The notes under the pieces are model-generated. The model saw only the letters and a program-made list of their open reading frames with translations, did no database searches and had not been told where the DNA came from. Below are positions 18,069 through 26,510 of a DNA stretch of 53,597 bases, one piece after another (position 1 is the stretch's first letter; each line of letters begins with the position of its first letter). Position numbers and translations under genes: made by a program. Origin of the DNA: Planctomycetales bacterium (GTDB lineage: Bacteria > Planctomycetota > Planctomycetia > Pirellulales > Lacipirellulaceae); assembly GCA_020427155.1 (NCBI GenBank), contig JAGQOW010000017.1, positions 1 to 53,597 on the forward strand, in the 5' to 3' direction.

Positions 18069-18731
18069 GTGACCGAAAGCCTCGGATTGTTTGCAAAGTA
18101 CTGGCAACCAGGCGAGGTCAAGACCCGCCTGGGAGCGGCGATCGGCGATCGGCAAGCAGCAGCCATCTACCGGCAATTTGTCGTCGCCTTGGTCGGAAGG
18201 CTATCCGATTGCCGTACTGAAAAATGGCTTGCCTACACCCCCTACGAGCACCAGCGAGAATTCCAGCAAATCGTTTCGAATGACTGGATACTTGAGCTGC
18301 AGGCAGAAGGTGACTTGGGAGATCGCATGCGAGCCTTTTTCGCCAACCGATTAGCGTCGGGAAGCGAGCGGATCGTATTGCTGGGGAGCGATAGTCCGCA
18401 GCTGCCGCTGGAGTCGATCGAGCAGGCTTTCGAGCAATTGCGGCGTCATCAGCTCGTATTGGGACCCAGCGAAGACGGAGGCTACTGGCTGATTGGCGTC
18501 TCGGGCACTTTGCCCTCGGTTTTCAACGACATCCCCTGGGGTACGCCTGCTGTTTGGGAGGCGACGGTCGATAGGCTTCGAGCCACAAATACCAGCTACG
18601 GCATGCTCCCGGTTTGCTACGATGTCGATGAGCAGTCGGATCTTGAGCGGCTGATCCGCGATTTGCACGATCAGGCCGGTTGTGACCGGCACTTGGACCG
18701 ACTGCGCGAATCACTGATTACCACGGATTGA
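18069..18731 (+). CDS. DUF2064/TIGR04282 glycosyltransferase-like protein
   Basis: A 220-residue GT-A-fold nucleotidyl/glycosyl-transferase-like protein. Visible landmarks are LFAKYWQPGEVKTRLG near the N-terminus, GDLGDRMRAFF, VLLGSDSPQLP and LGPSEDGGYWLIG. This order matches the TIGR04282 family, annotated in some genomes with arsenosugar biosynthesis, but no arsenic genes are nearby so the substrate is unknown. The GTG at 18069 is chosen because AGGAAGGA (18055-18062) precedes it by six bases; a TTG at 18045 lies upstream. It follows the glutaredoxin gene by 38 bases and precedes thiO by 19. Confidence 0.85.
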   Translation: MTESLGLFAKYWQPGEVKTRLGAAIGDRQAAAIYRQFVVALVGRLSDCRTEKWLAYTPYEHQREFQQIVSNDWILELQAEGDLGDRMRAFFANRLASGSERIVLLGSDSPQLPLESIEQAFEQLRRHQLVLGPSEDGGYWLIGVSGTLPSVFNDIPWGTPAVWEATVDRLRATNTSYGMLPVCYDVDEQSDLERLIRDLHDQAGCDRHLDRLRESLITTD

Positions 18732-18750
18732 AAGCCGGAAAAGACCACTC

Positions 18751-19905
18751 ATGAGCGCAGCGTCGGATGTACTTATCGTTGGGGGGGGCGTGATCGGCCT
18801 TTCGTTGGCATGGGAGCTTTCTCAAGCGGGCGCCAAGGTTTCTGTCGTCGATCGTGGCCCTTTGGGCCGTGAGGCTTCGTGGGCGGGGGCAGGCATGATT
18901 CCTGCCGGCCCTGGGCCAGAACACTGGAGCGACTGCACGCCACGACAGCAATTGGCTGGCATGAGCCAGCAGCTGCATCTTGATTGGCATCGGCGGCTGT
19001 TCGAGGCGACCGGTATCAACAATGGTTACCGAGCCTCGGGGGCGTTGTATCTTGCCGATAGCAAGGCGGCTGCCACCGCGCTACAGGCAGAGGTTGAGCA
19101 GTGGCTGCGAACTGGCATCGAGTGCCATCGACTCGATACTGGGCAGGTGGTCGACGTAGAGCCTGCGCTGGCCAAGACAGCCGACCGCTTTTCAGAAAGC
19201 TACCTGGTTCCCCAGGAGGCGCAACTTCGTAATCCTCGGCATGTCCAGGCGTTGATTGCCGCTTGTCAGCAACAAGCCGTCGACTTGCAGCCAGGTGTAG
19301 CAATTCACGACTTTGAGTTGACGAATGGTCGAATCAATGCTGCCGTTACGAGCAGCGGGTCGATCCAGGCAGGACAATTCTGCCTGACTGCCGGCTGTTG
19401 GACCGGACAACTTGCGTCGAGGCTTGGAATCGATTTGCCATTGAAGCCGATTCGCGGACAGATCGTGCTCTTGAATGGCCCGGCGGGCTTGCTGCGCCGT
19501 CATGTGAACGTCGGCAAGCGATATCTTGTGCCACGAGTCGAGGGGCGGTTGTTGGTCGGATCGACTATGGAGGATGTGGGATTCTTGAAGCAAAACACCG
19601 GGGTTGCCACGGCAGACCTCTTGGGATTCGCGGCCACACTAGTGCCCTCGGCGTCAAGAATGGCCATTGAGACCAGTTGGTCGGGCCTCCGCCCCGCCAG
19701 CGTCGATGGGCTCCCCTTCCTAGGACAGCTGCCAAAGATAAGCAACGGCTGGATTGCGACGGGGCATTTCCGTGCCGGACTGCAGCTTTCGACCGCTACG
19801 GCAGTCGTGATGCGGTCGCTGCTGCTGAAGGAGACCCCAACGGTCGATCTGGCCATGTTTGGGTGTGAGGGTCGCGAATTGCATTGCGAATCTGCCCGAA
19901 TATAG
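18751..19905 (+). CDS. thiO: Glycine oxidase ThiO
   Basis: This FAD-dependent amine oxidase of the DAO family oxidises glycine to iminoglycine for the thiazole branch of thiamine synthesis. The 384-residue protein opens with the Rossmann FAD motif DVLIVGGGVIGLSLAWEL (6-23). The C-terminal FAD/substrate region SGLRPASVDGLPFLG is diagnostic of ThiO-like oxidases, and GHFRAGLQL follows. No thiG, thiS or thiE is present, so it could instead be another glycine/sarcosine-type oxidase. It is the third gene of a compact + strand run with the glutaredoxin and DUF2064 genes. Confidence 0.8.
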   Translation: MSAASDVLIVGGGVIGLSLAWELSQAGAKVSVVDRGPLGREASWAGAGMIPAGPGPEHWSDCTPRQQLAGMSQQLHLDWHRRLFEATGINNGYRASGALYLADSKAAATALQAEVEQWLRTGIECHRLDTGQVVDVEPALAKTADRFSESYLVPQEAQLRNPRHVQALIAACQQQAVDLQPGVAIHDFELTNGRINAAVTSSGSIQAGQFCLTAGCWTGQLASRLGIDLPLKPIRGQIVLLNGPAGLLRRHVNVGKRYLVPRVEGRLLVGSTMEDVGFLKQNTGVATADLLGFAATLVPSASRMAIETSWSGLRPASVDGLPFLGQLPKISNGWIATGHFRAGLQLSTATAVVMRSLLLKETPTVDLAMFGCEGRELHCESARI

Positions 19906-20009
19906 CTTTTTTTGCCAATACCGACGCCTTTGACGACGAATAGCCAGTATTCGTTCAGAACTCAGGTTGCGGGGAGTCTTTACACATCTCAGAGGATAAG
20001 GAGCCAGCC

Positions 20010-20705
20010 ATGTTTCAAAGAGCATCGTCGAGAATGTGCTACGTAGCAGCCAGTGCAGTGATGGCTGCCACGTTGTTATTCGATCTGGCAACAGCGGAAG
20101 CCCAAACGGCTGTCAGCGCGGGTAGCGAGACGGTTGGGCGGATCGATTTTGCCAGTGCCAATCTGCCGCCAGCAACGGTAGAAGTTGATTTGAGCCAGGA
20201 GATCTTTGGCGATTTGTTTGGGTTGGGAGACGCCGCCATCGCAGGAATTGTGGAATCGCTGAGCCAATCGAGCGATGAGCCGGGAGCGGAGACGCTACAA
20301 GTGGCCGCCGAGAAGCTCGGTGCGGCGCGTCAGGTGGTGCAGCTTGCCAAGGAAGTGGTACGCGAAGTGCGAGTGCGCGTGTACGACAACTTCTCTGAAG
20401 AGCAGGGCAGTGCCACTGAACTTGCCCACAGATTCGACGAGCAACTTTCGAATGGCCAGTGGGACAAGGTCGTGCGAGTCAATGACGGAGATGAGTCGGT
20501 AAACGTTTCGTTTCTCAGAAGCCAGGGAGCGATTCTCGGGGTGTTTGTTGTGGTGGCCGATGGCAATGACGTAGTGCTGGCCAACGTAGTTTGCGATGTC
20601 TCACCGGAGAACGTCAAGAAACTGACGGCAGCAGCGACCAAGATAGGTCTCGAGAACGGTCTCCGCGAAGAAATCGAACGGAAACTCATGCGACACGCGC
20701 ATTAG
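20010..20705 (+). CDS. Secreted DUF4252-like protein
   Basis: The 231-residue protein has an N-terminal signal peptide (about 1-31, ending in TAEAQ). The mature part is helical then beta-rich. Residues 122-200 read like the DUF4252 repeat: VRVYDNFSEEQ, a helix, then VVRVNDGDESVNVSF, ILGVFVVVADGNDVVLANVV. The function of DUF4252 proteins is not known. The assignment is by eye. It stands between thiO and the FG-GAP/TPR pair and has its own upstream space of 104 bases. Confidence 0.6.
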   Translation: MFQRASSRMCYVAASAVMAATLLFDLATAEAQTAVSAGSETVGRIDFASANLPPATVEVDLSQEIFGDLFGLGDAAIAGIVESLSQSSDEPGAETLQVAAEKLGAARQVVQLAKEVVREVRVRVYDNFSEEQGSATELAHRFDEQLSNGQWDKVVRVNDGDESVNVSFLRSQGAILGVFVVVADGNDVVLANVVCDVSPENVKKLTAAATKIGLENGLREEIERKLMRHAH

Positions 20706-21261
20706 CTGCAAGTACAGGAAGAACCCATCATCCCGAGATTGACAGGCTGTTCTAAGTTTAAGAATCTCAATCGATTCCTATTGACCCCGGCGCGGCACAT
20801 GAGCCCCCCCTGCAAATTGTTTCTTGCAGAAGGAAGCAAGTTGCAGTAGGGGGATAAGTTTAATTGACTGCGCTGCCGCCGATAGCCCCGTTCTCACTCT
20901 GAATAGCTGGGAACACAACGGAAGTGCGTGAGCGCAGGTAGCTTGGCCTGATTGGATCATTGGTTGTTGCATCCGAAATTGGCCCGACCAGCGCCACAAC
21001 TTGCCATCTCTGCTCGAAATCAGATTGTGGCGGAGACTTACTCCTCGCGGTACGACGATTCAATCGCGTATTAGCGCTCCAGCGCTCTCTTTACGCGCAG
21101 GGCAGGCTTGGTGCTACAATAGGCTTACGGCAACTTTCCGTATCGAGATGCCCTTCGTCGATTTTGGAAGCTAGATTCGTGACAGGCGCTGGCATTGCTC
21201 TAACAGGCTACGTTTGTCGGAGAGAGAAGAAGTTAGTAGAGCGACTGATCGGTACTAATTG
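20706..21261. other. 556-base intergenic region with structured hairpin and candidate promoter
   Basis: No gene is recognised here. A bulged hairpin is at 20804-20853 (listed separately). A TACAAT hexamer at 21115-21120 lies 142 bases before the FG-GAP gene and could be its -10 box, though no good -35 is visible. The rest shows no clear motif. Confidence 0.4.
20804..20853 (+). ncRNA. Nested hairpin, possible terminator or small RNA
   Basis: CCCCC-C-TGCAA (20805-20815) pairs with TTGCA-G-TA-GGGGG (20841-20853), leaving a two-base bulge. Within the loop, CTTGC (20823-20827) pairs with GCAAG (20836-20840), which abuts the outer stem. The result is a compact rod-like fold. It starts about 100 bases after the DUF4252-like gene and lacks a U tract. 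Confidence 0.35.
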
Positions 21262-22641
21262 ATGGCAAAGAAAAACAAGGCTCGTCGGAATCGGGCAAAG
21301 CAACTGGCGGGTGCCGAGACGGCCTCTCAAGAAAGACCTGCCCCTGGGAACTCGGTTCTTTTGGGATTGGCTGTGGTTATTCCGATAGCTACGTGGCTGG
21401 TCCATCCTTGGGTACTGCCCCAAGGAAGTCTTCCTGAGGAACACCGGCCCCCTACTGCCTGGAAGGGTGCTGAGGGCGATCAGTTTTCCAAGTCGCCCCT
21501 GGGGTTCAAGCAGCAGCCGATCGGTCCCGCTCCGAAACATTTACCTCAGATCTCGAATGTGCAGATTCTAGATTTCGACGAGGATGGGTTGCAGGACGTC
21601 ATCGCCTGTGATCCGCAAACCAACCGCGTGCTTTGGTATCGGCAAGGTCCGGTAGGCACTTGGGAGGAACAAGTGCTAGGCGAAGACCTGCTGGCGCCGG
21701 CACATGCAACCGTTGCCGATGTCGATCAGGACGGCGACCGTGATGTCGTGGTCTCGATCCTGGGCAATATTTTTCCGGATGACAGTGTGATCGGCCAAGT
21801 GGTGCTATTGGAGAATGTCGACGGCCAGTTCAAGCGGCACCTGCTGCTGAATGACGTTCGCCGGGTGGCGGACGTGCAAGTAGGGGATCTGGACGGCGAT
21901 GGCGACCTGGATATGGCCGTTGCTGTGTTTGGCTATTCCCGGGGGCAAGTGCTTTGGCTGGAAAATCATGGGGAGTTTCGCTATGAGCCCCACGAATTGT
22001 TCTACGCGGCCGGCACCATACATGTGCCGCTTGAAGACTACGATGGCGACGGCGATCTGGACATCGCAACAGTTGTTTCGCAAGAGCAGGAAGAAGTATT
22101 GGCGTTTGAGAATCTTGGGAGCGGCAAGTTCCGCAAGCGTTCGCTGTTTTCCACCATTAACTACGACATTGGTTCGGCAGGGCTGGTGAAGACCGATTTG
22201 GACCGTGACGGGGATTTCGACTTTCTGCTACCAGTTGGCGATAATTTCGAAGACCTGACGAGTGTACCTTTACCCTATCACGGTTGTTTTTGGCTCGAGA
22301 ATCGCGGGGATTGGGATTTCGCTGCTCAAAGAATCGCCACCTTCAATGGAACCTACGCCGCATCGGCCGGCGATTTGGACGCCGATGGTGATACCGATGT
22401 GGTGCTGGTGAGCATGTTCAACGCGTTCGAAACGGAGGGGAACGCCAGTGTTGTCTGGTTGGAAAATGACGGCCAGCAGCAGTTCCGCACCTGGCAAGTT
22501 GCCGACCGTCCCATTCACTTGATTACGGTGGCTTGTGGCGATCTGGACGGCGACGGTCGGGAAGACATCGTCGCCGGAGGGTTCAACGTGCAGTATCCCA
22601 CCGAGAGGCTGGGGCGAATAACGGCCTGGATTGGAAAATGA
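21262..22641 (+). CDS. Membrane-anchored FG-GAP/VCBS beta-propeller protein
   Basis: The 459-residue protein begins with a very basic stretch (KKNKARRNRAK), then one membrane helix (about 33-52, LLGLAVVIPIATWLV), so the rest is likely outside the cytoplasmic membrane. Seven Ca2+-binding DxDxDG loops occur between about residues 104 and 430 (DFDEDG, DVDQDG, DLDGDG, DYDGDG, DLDRDG, DLDADG, DLDGDG). This fits one seven-bladed FG-GAP propeller. The start is the ATG at 21262 (MAKKN). Its stop overlaps the start of the next TPR gene by four bases, so the two are co-translated and likely act together. The function is unknown; planctomycete homologues are common. Confidence 0.85.
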   Translation: MAKKNKARRNRAKQLAGAETASQERPAPGNSVLLGLAVVIPIATWLVHPWVLPQGSLPEEHRPPTAWKGAEGDQFSKSPLGFKQQPIGPAPKHLPQISNVQILDFDEDGLQDVIACDPQTNRVLWYRQGPVGTWEEQVLGEDLLAPAHATVADVDQDGDRDVVVSILGNIFPDDSVIGQVVLLENVDGQFKRHLLLNDVRRVADVQVGDLDGDGDLDMAVAVFGYSRGQVLWLENHGEFRYEPHELFYAAGTIHVPLEDYDGDGDLDIATVVSQEQEEVLAFENLGSGKFRKRSLFSTINYDIGSAGLVKTDLDRDGDFDFLLPVGDNFEDLTSVPLPYHGCFWLENRGDWDFAAQRIATFNGTYAASAGDLDADGDTDVVLVSMFNAFETEGNASVVWLENDGQQQFRTWQVADRPIHLITVACGDLDGDGREDIVAGGFNVQYPTERLGRITAWIGK

Positions 22642-24041
22642 GACAACCGAACATCGACAAGCGGCGAAAGCTATGGCGTATCCTGTGGCTGATAGTCGCC
22701 TTGGAACTCGCCTGGTCAGGCTTGTGGCTTGGCTATCGCGCCACGAGCCTCGCGGCGCCCGAGGTCAACTTCTCGCTGGTGGATGATGTGACTGCGGCTG
22801 ACTTGCGGCAGGTTCACCAAGAGCTGATGCAATCGGTTGCCTCGGGGCAGGCTGACTCGCAGTCGTGGCTTGCGATGGCAGACGCTTATGCCACGTACGG
22901 CTACTTCCGCGAGGCGAGTCGGTATTACCGTCGTGCAATTGAAGAGGATCCCTACGATTCCAAGGCGACTTTTCGCTGGGCGCTTTGCATGGATCGACTG
23001 GCCCGATACCCCGAGGCGATCGAACTATTTGAAGAAGCGGCTTCGCTAGCCAGAGACCCGCGGAGCAGCCAAGCTTGCTACTATTTCATCGGCAAGATTC
23101 ACTTGAAGTTGGAGCAGCCTGAGGAAGCACTCAAAGCATTTCAGCGAGGCAAGAATCACGTACCGTGCCAATACGAAATGGCGAACCTGTTAATACGTAC
23201 TGGTCGCGTGGCCGAAGCGGAACCTATGTTGCAGTCTCTCGAGCGCTACTCCAACGCCATTGGCACCCACTTGATTCGCGCGCGTGCTGCCGAAGCAAGG
23301 GGAGATCAGCAGGCCATGACGCTTCATAACGACGCAGCTGAGCGAGGTGATGAGATTCCGCTGTACCTGACCGACCGGGGTTACCTCAAGAAGTTTCATT
23401 CGCTCTATGGCGCTAGTCGAATGTCGACGGAAGGATACGAGCTAGCTCAGCAGGGCAAACAGAAGGAAGGGCTCGATATTCTGCATACTGCGTTTGAACA
23501 GAACCGGGTGGTGCGCATGCAGCCGTTTTATGTTCAACTCGAGCTCGCGGTCGAGGGCCCCGCGGCGGCCCGTGAGATGATCCAGAATTGGTTCGACCGT
23601 TCTGGCGAGTCGCCAGAGTTTCTGGAAGTACTTGGCGATACCTACATGCAAGAAGGAGCCGTCGAGCAAGCAGAAGTTGCCTGGCTCCGTGCCGCGAAAC
23701 TACGCGGCACAGCGAGTATTCATGAAAAACTGACTGGCGTATACCAGCAGCAACAAGACGAGGAAAAGATTCGCTATCACCAGGGTGGGGCAGCGTATGA
23801 AAAGGGCGTTGCGGCTTATCGGGCGAATGACCTGGAAACCGCGAGACTGTCGTTGGAAATTGCAGTGGAGAGGCTGCCAGATAAGGCCAACGGCTGGTTT
23901 TACTTGGGGCAAACATCCCGAGTGCTGGGTAATCTGACACGAGCGCGCGAGGCGTATGAAAAGTGCCTGGCGATTGACCCGTACCATGGCCGAGCGAACC
24001 AGTTTCTTCCCTTGGTCGTTAGTTCGTCAACTCCGCGATAA
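22638..24041 (+). CDS. Membrane-anchored TPR-repeat protein
   Basis: The 467-residue protein has an N-terminal membrane helix (about 15-32, ILWLIVALELAWSGLWLG). It is followed by helical tetratricopeptide repeats: WLAMADAYATYGYFREASRYYRRAI, YPEAIELFEEAASLA, EEALKAFQRG and, near the end, AREAYEKCLAIDPY. A divergent central region (about 170-360) lacks obvious repeats. The ATG at 22638 overlaps the stop of the upstream propeller gene as ATGA, so translation is coupled. It ends one base before the convergent CuA/cytochrome gene. Together with the propeller it may form an extracytoplasmic scaffold (inference). Confidence 0.8.
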   Translation: MRQPNIDKRRKLWRILWLIVALELAWSGLWLGYRATSLAAPEVNFSLVDDVTAADLRQVHQELMQSVASGQADSQSWLAMADAYATYGYFREASRYYRRAIEEDPYDSKATFRWALCMDRLARYPEAIELFEEAASLARDPRSSQACYYFIGKIHLKLEQPEEALKAFQRGKNHVPCQYEMANLLIRTGRVAEAEPMLQSLERYSNAIGTHLIRARAAEARGDQQAMTLHNDAAERGDEIPLYLTDRGYLKKFHSLYGASRMSTEGYELAQQGKQKEGLDILHTAFEQNRVVRMQPFYVQLELAVEGPAAAREMIQNWFDRSGESPEFLEVLGDTYMQEGAVEQAEVAWLRAAKLRGTASIHEKLTGVYQQQQDEEKIRYHQGGAAYEKGVAAYRANDLETARLSLEIAVERLPDKANGWFYLGQTSRVLGNLTRAREAYEKCLAIDPYHGRANQFLPLVVSSSTPR

Positions 24042-24042
24042 C

Positions 24043-25053
24043 CTACTCCCCCGAAGTATTACCCTGATACGACTCATGACGGGGGTCTCCCTTGGCGAGT
24101 ACGTAGGCGAGCAGGTCTTGGATCTCTGCAATACTCATAGCGCTGAGTAATTGGGCAGGCATCAACGACAGCTCAGCAGGGGAGGGCTCTTCTTCGAGAT
24201 CGTCGCTCATGATTTTGATGGGTGCGCTAGCTTCGCCGAGATTCTCTTGCACCAAGTAATGCTGATCGCTGTGCTCCAGGATTATGCCGACGATCGCCCT
24301 GCCATCAGCAATAAAAGTCCAAGGCCGGTACTTGTCGTCAATTCTCTTCGACGGTTCAAGGATCTCTCTGAGCAGTTCAGCTCGCGAAAGCTTCAGATCA
24401 GCACGAGCAAGATTGGGTCCTCCGAGATTGTCTGAACCTTCCATTGAGTGGCATTTGGAACATGTCATTTCAACAAACAACTTCTGGCCCGACTCAAAAG
24501 ACCTCGAACCATCGGGCCAATCCAAGTGTGGTACGAGATCTTCGAATCGATAGTCTTTGACAAACTGCCGTTGAGGAGGTTTTTCGCGAAGCGGCATTGG
24601 TTGCGCCATGCCGAGTTCTCCCGTTCCGTCTTCCTCTAGTACAAGCAAGTAGCCTGTCATACTGTTGTGGCCCCAACCACAAACCACCGAGCAAAAGAAA
24701 TCGTACGCACCGGGCTCGGGGGCTATGAACTCGATTTCGACGGGCTGCCCAGGAAGCAGCTTTTCATTGATTTCCAGATCAGGGATGACGATGCCGTGGG
24801 TTGTGTCATCGCTACGGACCACGAGCTTTACCGACTCTGCCGCGACGATGACGACGGGGTTGGGCGCCCAATCAAAACTGAACGCACGCACCGGGACAAC
24901 GCGAACGCCGTCAACCACCTCGCCGGAGAGCGCAAGCTCAGTCTGCCCAGAGTCTCCATTGGGGCGGGATGCTCGTTTTACTTGGGCAGGTCGCCGACAG
25001 CCAGTCAGCAAGATCGCGCCGATCAGTAATATTGTCCACCCTCGATTACTCAT
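24043..25053 (-). CDS. Lipoprotein with CuA cupredoxin domain and C-terminal cytochrome c (TIGR02603-like) domain
   Basis: Extracytoplasmic electron-transfer protein of 336 residues. The chosen ATG (25053) gives a lipoprotein signal peptide with lipobox LLTGC (C19). The cupredoxin domain has a full CuA ligand set: H86, C121, C125, H129 and M132 (CSVVC, GHNSM). The carbonyl ligand position is Val. The CxxCH heme motif TCSKCH follows at 198-202. The C-terminal part (about 215-330), with FIADGRAIVGIILEH and a late Met, resembles the planctomycete/verrucomicrobial TIGR02603 heme-binding domain. It resembles a cytochrome oxidase subunit II with cytochrome c fused, but lacks the N-terminal membrane hairpin and no subunit I gene is adjacent. 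It could be a soluble electron carrier or partner of a distant oxidase or N2O reductase. Confidence 0.8.
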   Translation of the reverse strand: MSNRGWTILLIGAILLTGCRRPAQVKRASRPNGDSGQTELALSGEVVDGVRVVPVRAFSFDWAPNPVVIVAAESVKLVVRSDDTTHGIVIPDLEINEKLLPGQPVEIEFIAPEPGAYDFFCSVVCGWGHNSMTGYLLVLEEDGTGELGMAQPMPLREKPPQRQFVKDYRFEDLVPHLDWPDGSRSFESGQKLFVEMTCSKCHSMEGSDNLGGPNLARADLKLSRAELLREILEPSKRIDDKYRPWTFIADGRAIVGIILEHSDQHYLVQENLGEASAPIKIMSDDLEEEPSPAELSLMPAQLLSAMSIAEIQDLLAYVLAKGDPRHESYQGNTSGE

Positions 25054-25324
25054 GCTGCCACTTACCCCAATTCCTTGTCCAACACTATTATGGCCCATCT
25101 TGCTAAGCGAGGGTGAGTTGTTAAGCGATCCATCGTCGCGCGGCTCGATTGGACCGTTGTCTCAGTTTGTAGTAATTAGATCGAATGATCTGCTACTCCT
25201 CTTGCCAACTCTGTGCAAAGAATCCAACTTGTTCTCTGGCCCGCCCGATTGCGTTTGGTAACCGGCTGGATCAGGTGTCCTCGGGACCCGCAGCAATCAG
25301 GGATTGCGATCTAGGAAGCCAGGG

Positions 25325-25354
25325 TTGGTAATATATCTAGTGATCTTGTAATAT
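25325..25354 (+). promoter_or_regulatory. Candidate sigma-70-type promoter of the dehydrogenase gene
   Basis: TTGGTA (25325-25330) and TAATAT (25349-25354) are 18 bases apart, in an AT-rich stretch that stands out from the surrounding DNA. The start codon is 42 bases downstream. It lies in a 343-base divergent intergenic region (25054-25396) that otherwise shows no clear motif. Confidence 0.4.
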
Positions 25355-25396
25355 CAACTTCGTTGCTTAAGACACCACTTTTTGCTGAGCTTGATT

Positions 25397-26356
25397 ATGT
25401 CCCAACCCCGCATCGTGATTCTTGACGGCTACGCTCTCAACCCTGGAGACCTTAGTTGGCAATCGCTCGAAGCATTGGGTGACTGTGTTATCTTTGAGCG
25501 AACAACGCCCGAAGAGCTCGTGGAACGAGCTCGGGGCGCCCAGATTGTACTGACCAACAAGGTACCGCTGTCTCGCGAGGCGATCCTGGCACTACCGGAA
25601 TTGGAGTACATTGGCGTTACGGCAACGGGTTACAATGTGGTCGACGTCGAGACCGCAGCCGAGCAGAAAGTAGTCGTCACGAATGTGCCAACCTACGGCA
25701 CTTCGTCAGTCGCGCAAATGGTGTTTGCGCACTTGCTCAATCTGACGCAACGTGTAGCCGATCATGCGTCGGCCGTTCGTACTGGCCGCTGGGCATCGGC
25801 CAGTGATTGGTGTTTCTGGGATTCGACGCTCATGGAGCTATCGGGCCAAACGCTGGGAATTGTAGGATTCGGTCGGATTGGCAGAGCCGTGGCTAGAATT
25901 GCCCAAGCATTCGAAATGAACGTGCTCGTTTCGACCCGTTCGGTGAAAGAGTTACCCGTCGGCGTGCGATCGGTAGATCTCGAAACTTTGTTTTCTGAGA
26001 GCGACGTCGTGAGCCTCCATTGCCCATTGACGCCGGAAACCGATCGACTGGTGAATCGAGAGAGACTTGCACAAATGAAGAGCACCGCGTTTTTGATCAA
26101 CACGGGCAGAGGGGCGCTCATTGATGAAGCGGCGTTGATTGAAGCACTCGAGTCGGGAGAGATTTCAGGAGCAGGCCTCGATGTTTTGCTTCAGGAACCG
26201 CCCTCTGAAGACTACCCCTTGGTGAGCGCAAAAAACTGCTTTATCACGCCGCACATTGCTTGGGCTACAAAGAGTTCCCGCTCGCGGCTGCTCGACACTT
26301 CGGTTCAGAATGTGGCAGCCTTTCTGGCCGGTAAACCGCAAAATGTTGTGAACTAG
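25397..26356 (+). CDS. D-2-hydroxyacid dehydrogenase
   Basis: NAD(P)H-dependent reductase of 2-ketoacids, glycerate dehydrogenase-like. The length is 319 residues. The NAD-binding motif GIVGFGRIGRAV is at about 155-166. The catalytic Arg is in NTGRGALID (about 236-244), with a Glu in LQEPPSE and the catalytic His in PHIAW near residue 290. The substrate may be hydroxypyruvate or glyoxylate, but this is not determinable. The start at 25397 is an ATG; an upstream TTG at 25382 would add five residues. It stands alone and converges on the sialidase operon. Confidence 0.9.
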   Translation: MSQPRIVILDGYALNPGDLSWQSLEALGDCVIFERTTPEELVERARGAQIVLTNKVPLSREAILALPELEYIGVTATGYNVVDVETAAEQKVVVTNVPTYGTSSVAQMVFAHLLNLTQRVADHASAVRTGRWASASDWCFWDSTLMELSGQTLGIVGFGRIGRAVARIAQAFEMNVLVSTRSVKELPVGVRSVDLETLFSESDVVSLHCPLTPETDRLVNRERLAQMKSTAFLINTGRGALIDEAALIEALESGEISGAGLDVLLQEPPSEDYPLVSAKNCFITPHIAWATKSSRSRLLDTSVQNVAAFLAGKPQNVVN

Positions 26357-26510
26357 GCGATCGACTTCCAACAGTTCAGCCGGCTCAAATAGCCTGTCAA
26401 TGGAAATCGAAAGTACTATGTGAGTTCGTTGTTGAGAACTCCAAGTTCTTCAATATTGACTGGCTGGCGAGTAGGCCTTTCTTGGAGCTAAGAGCCAAAG
26501 AGGAGCCGCA

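Noticed and set aside
26422..26441. GAGTTC/GAACTC hairpin between the dehydrogenase and sialidase genes
   Set aside because: A six-base stem without a U tract is too weak to call a terminator.
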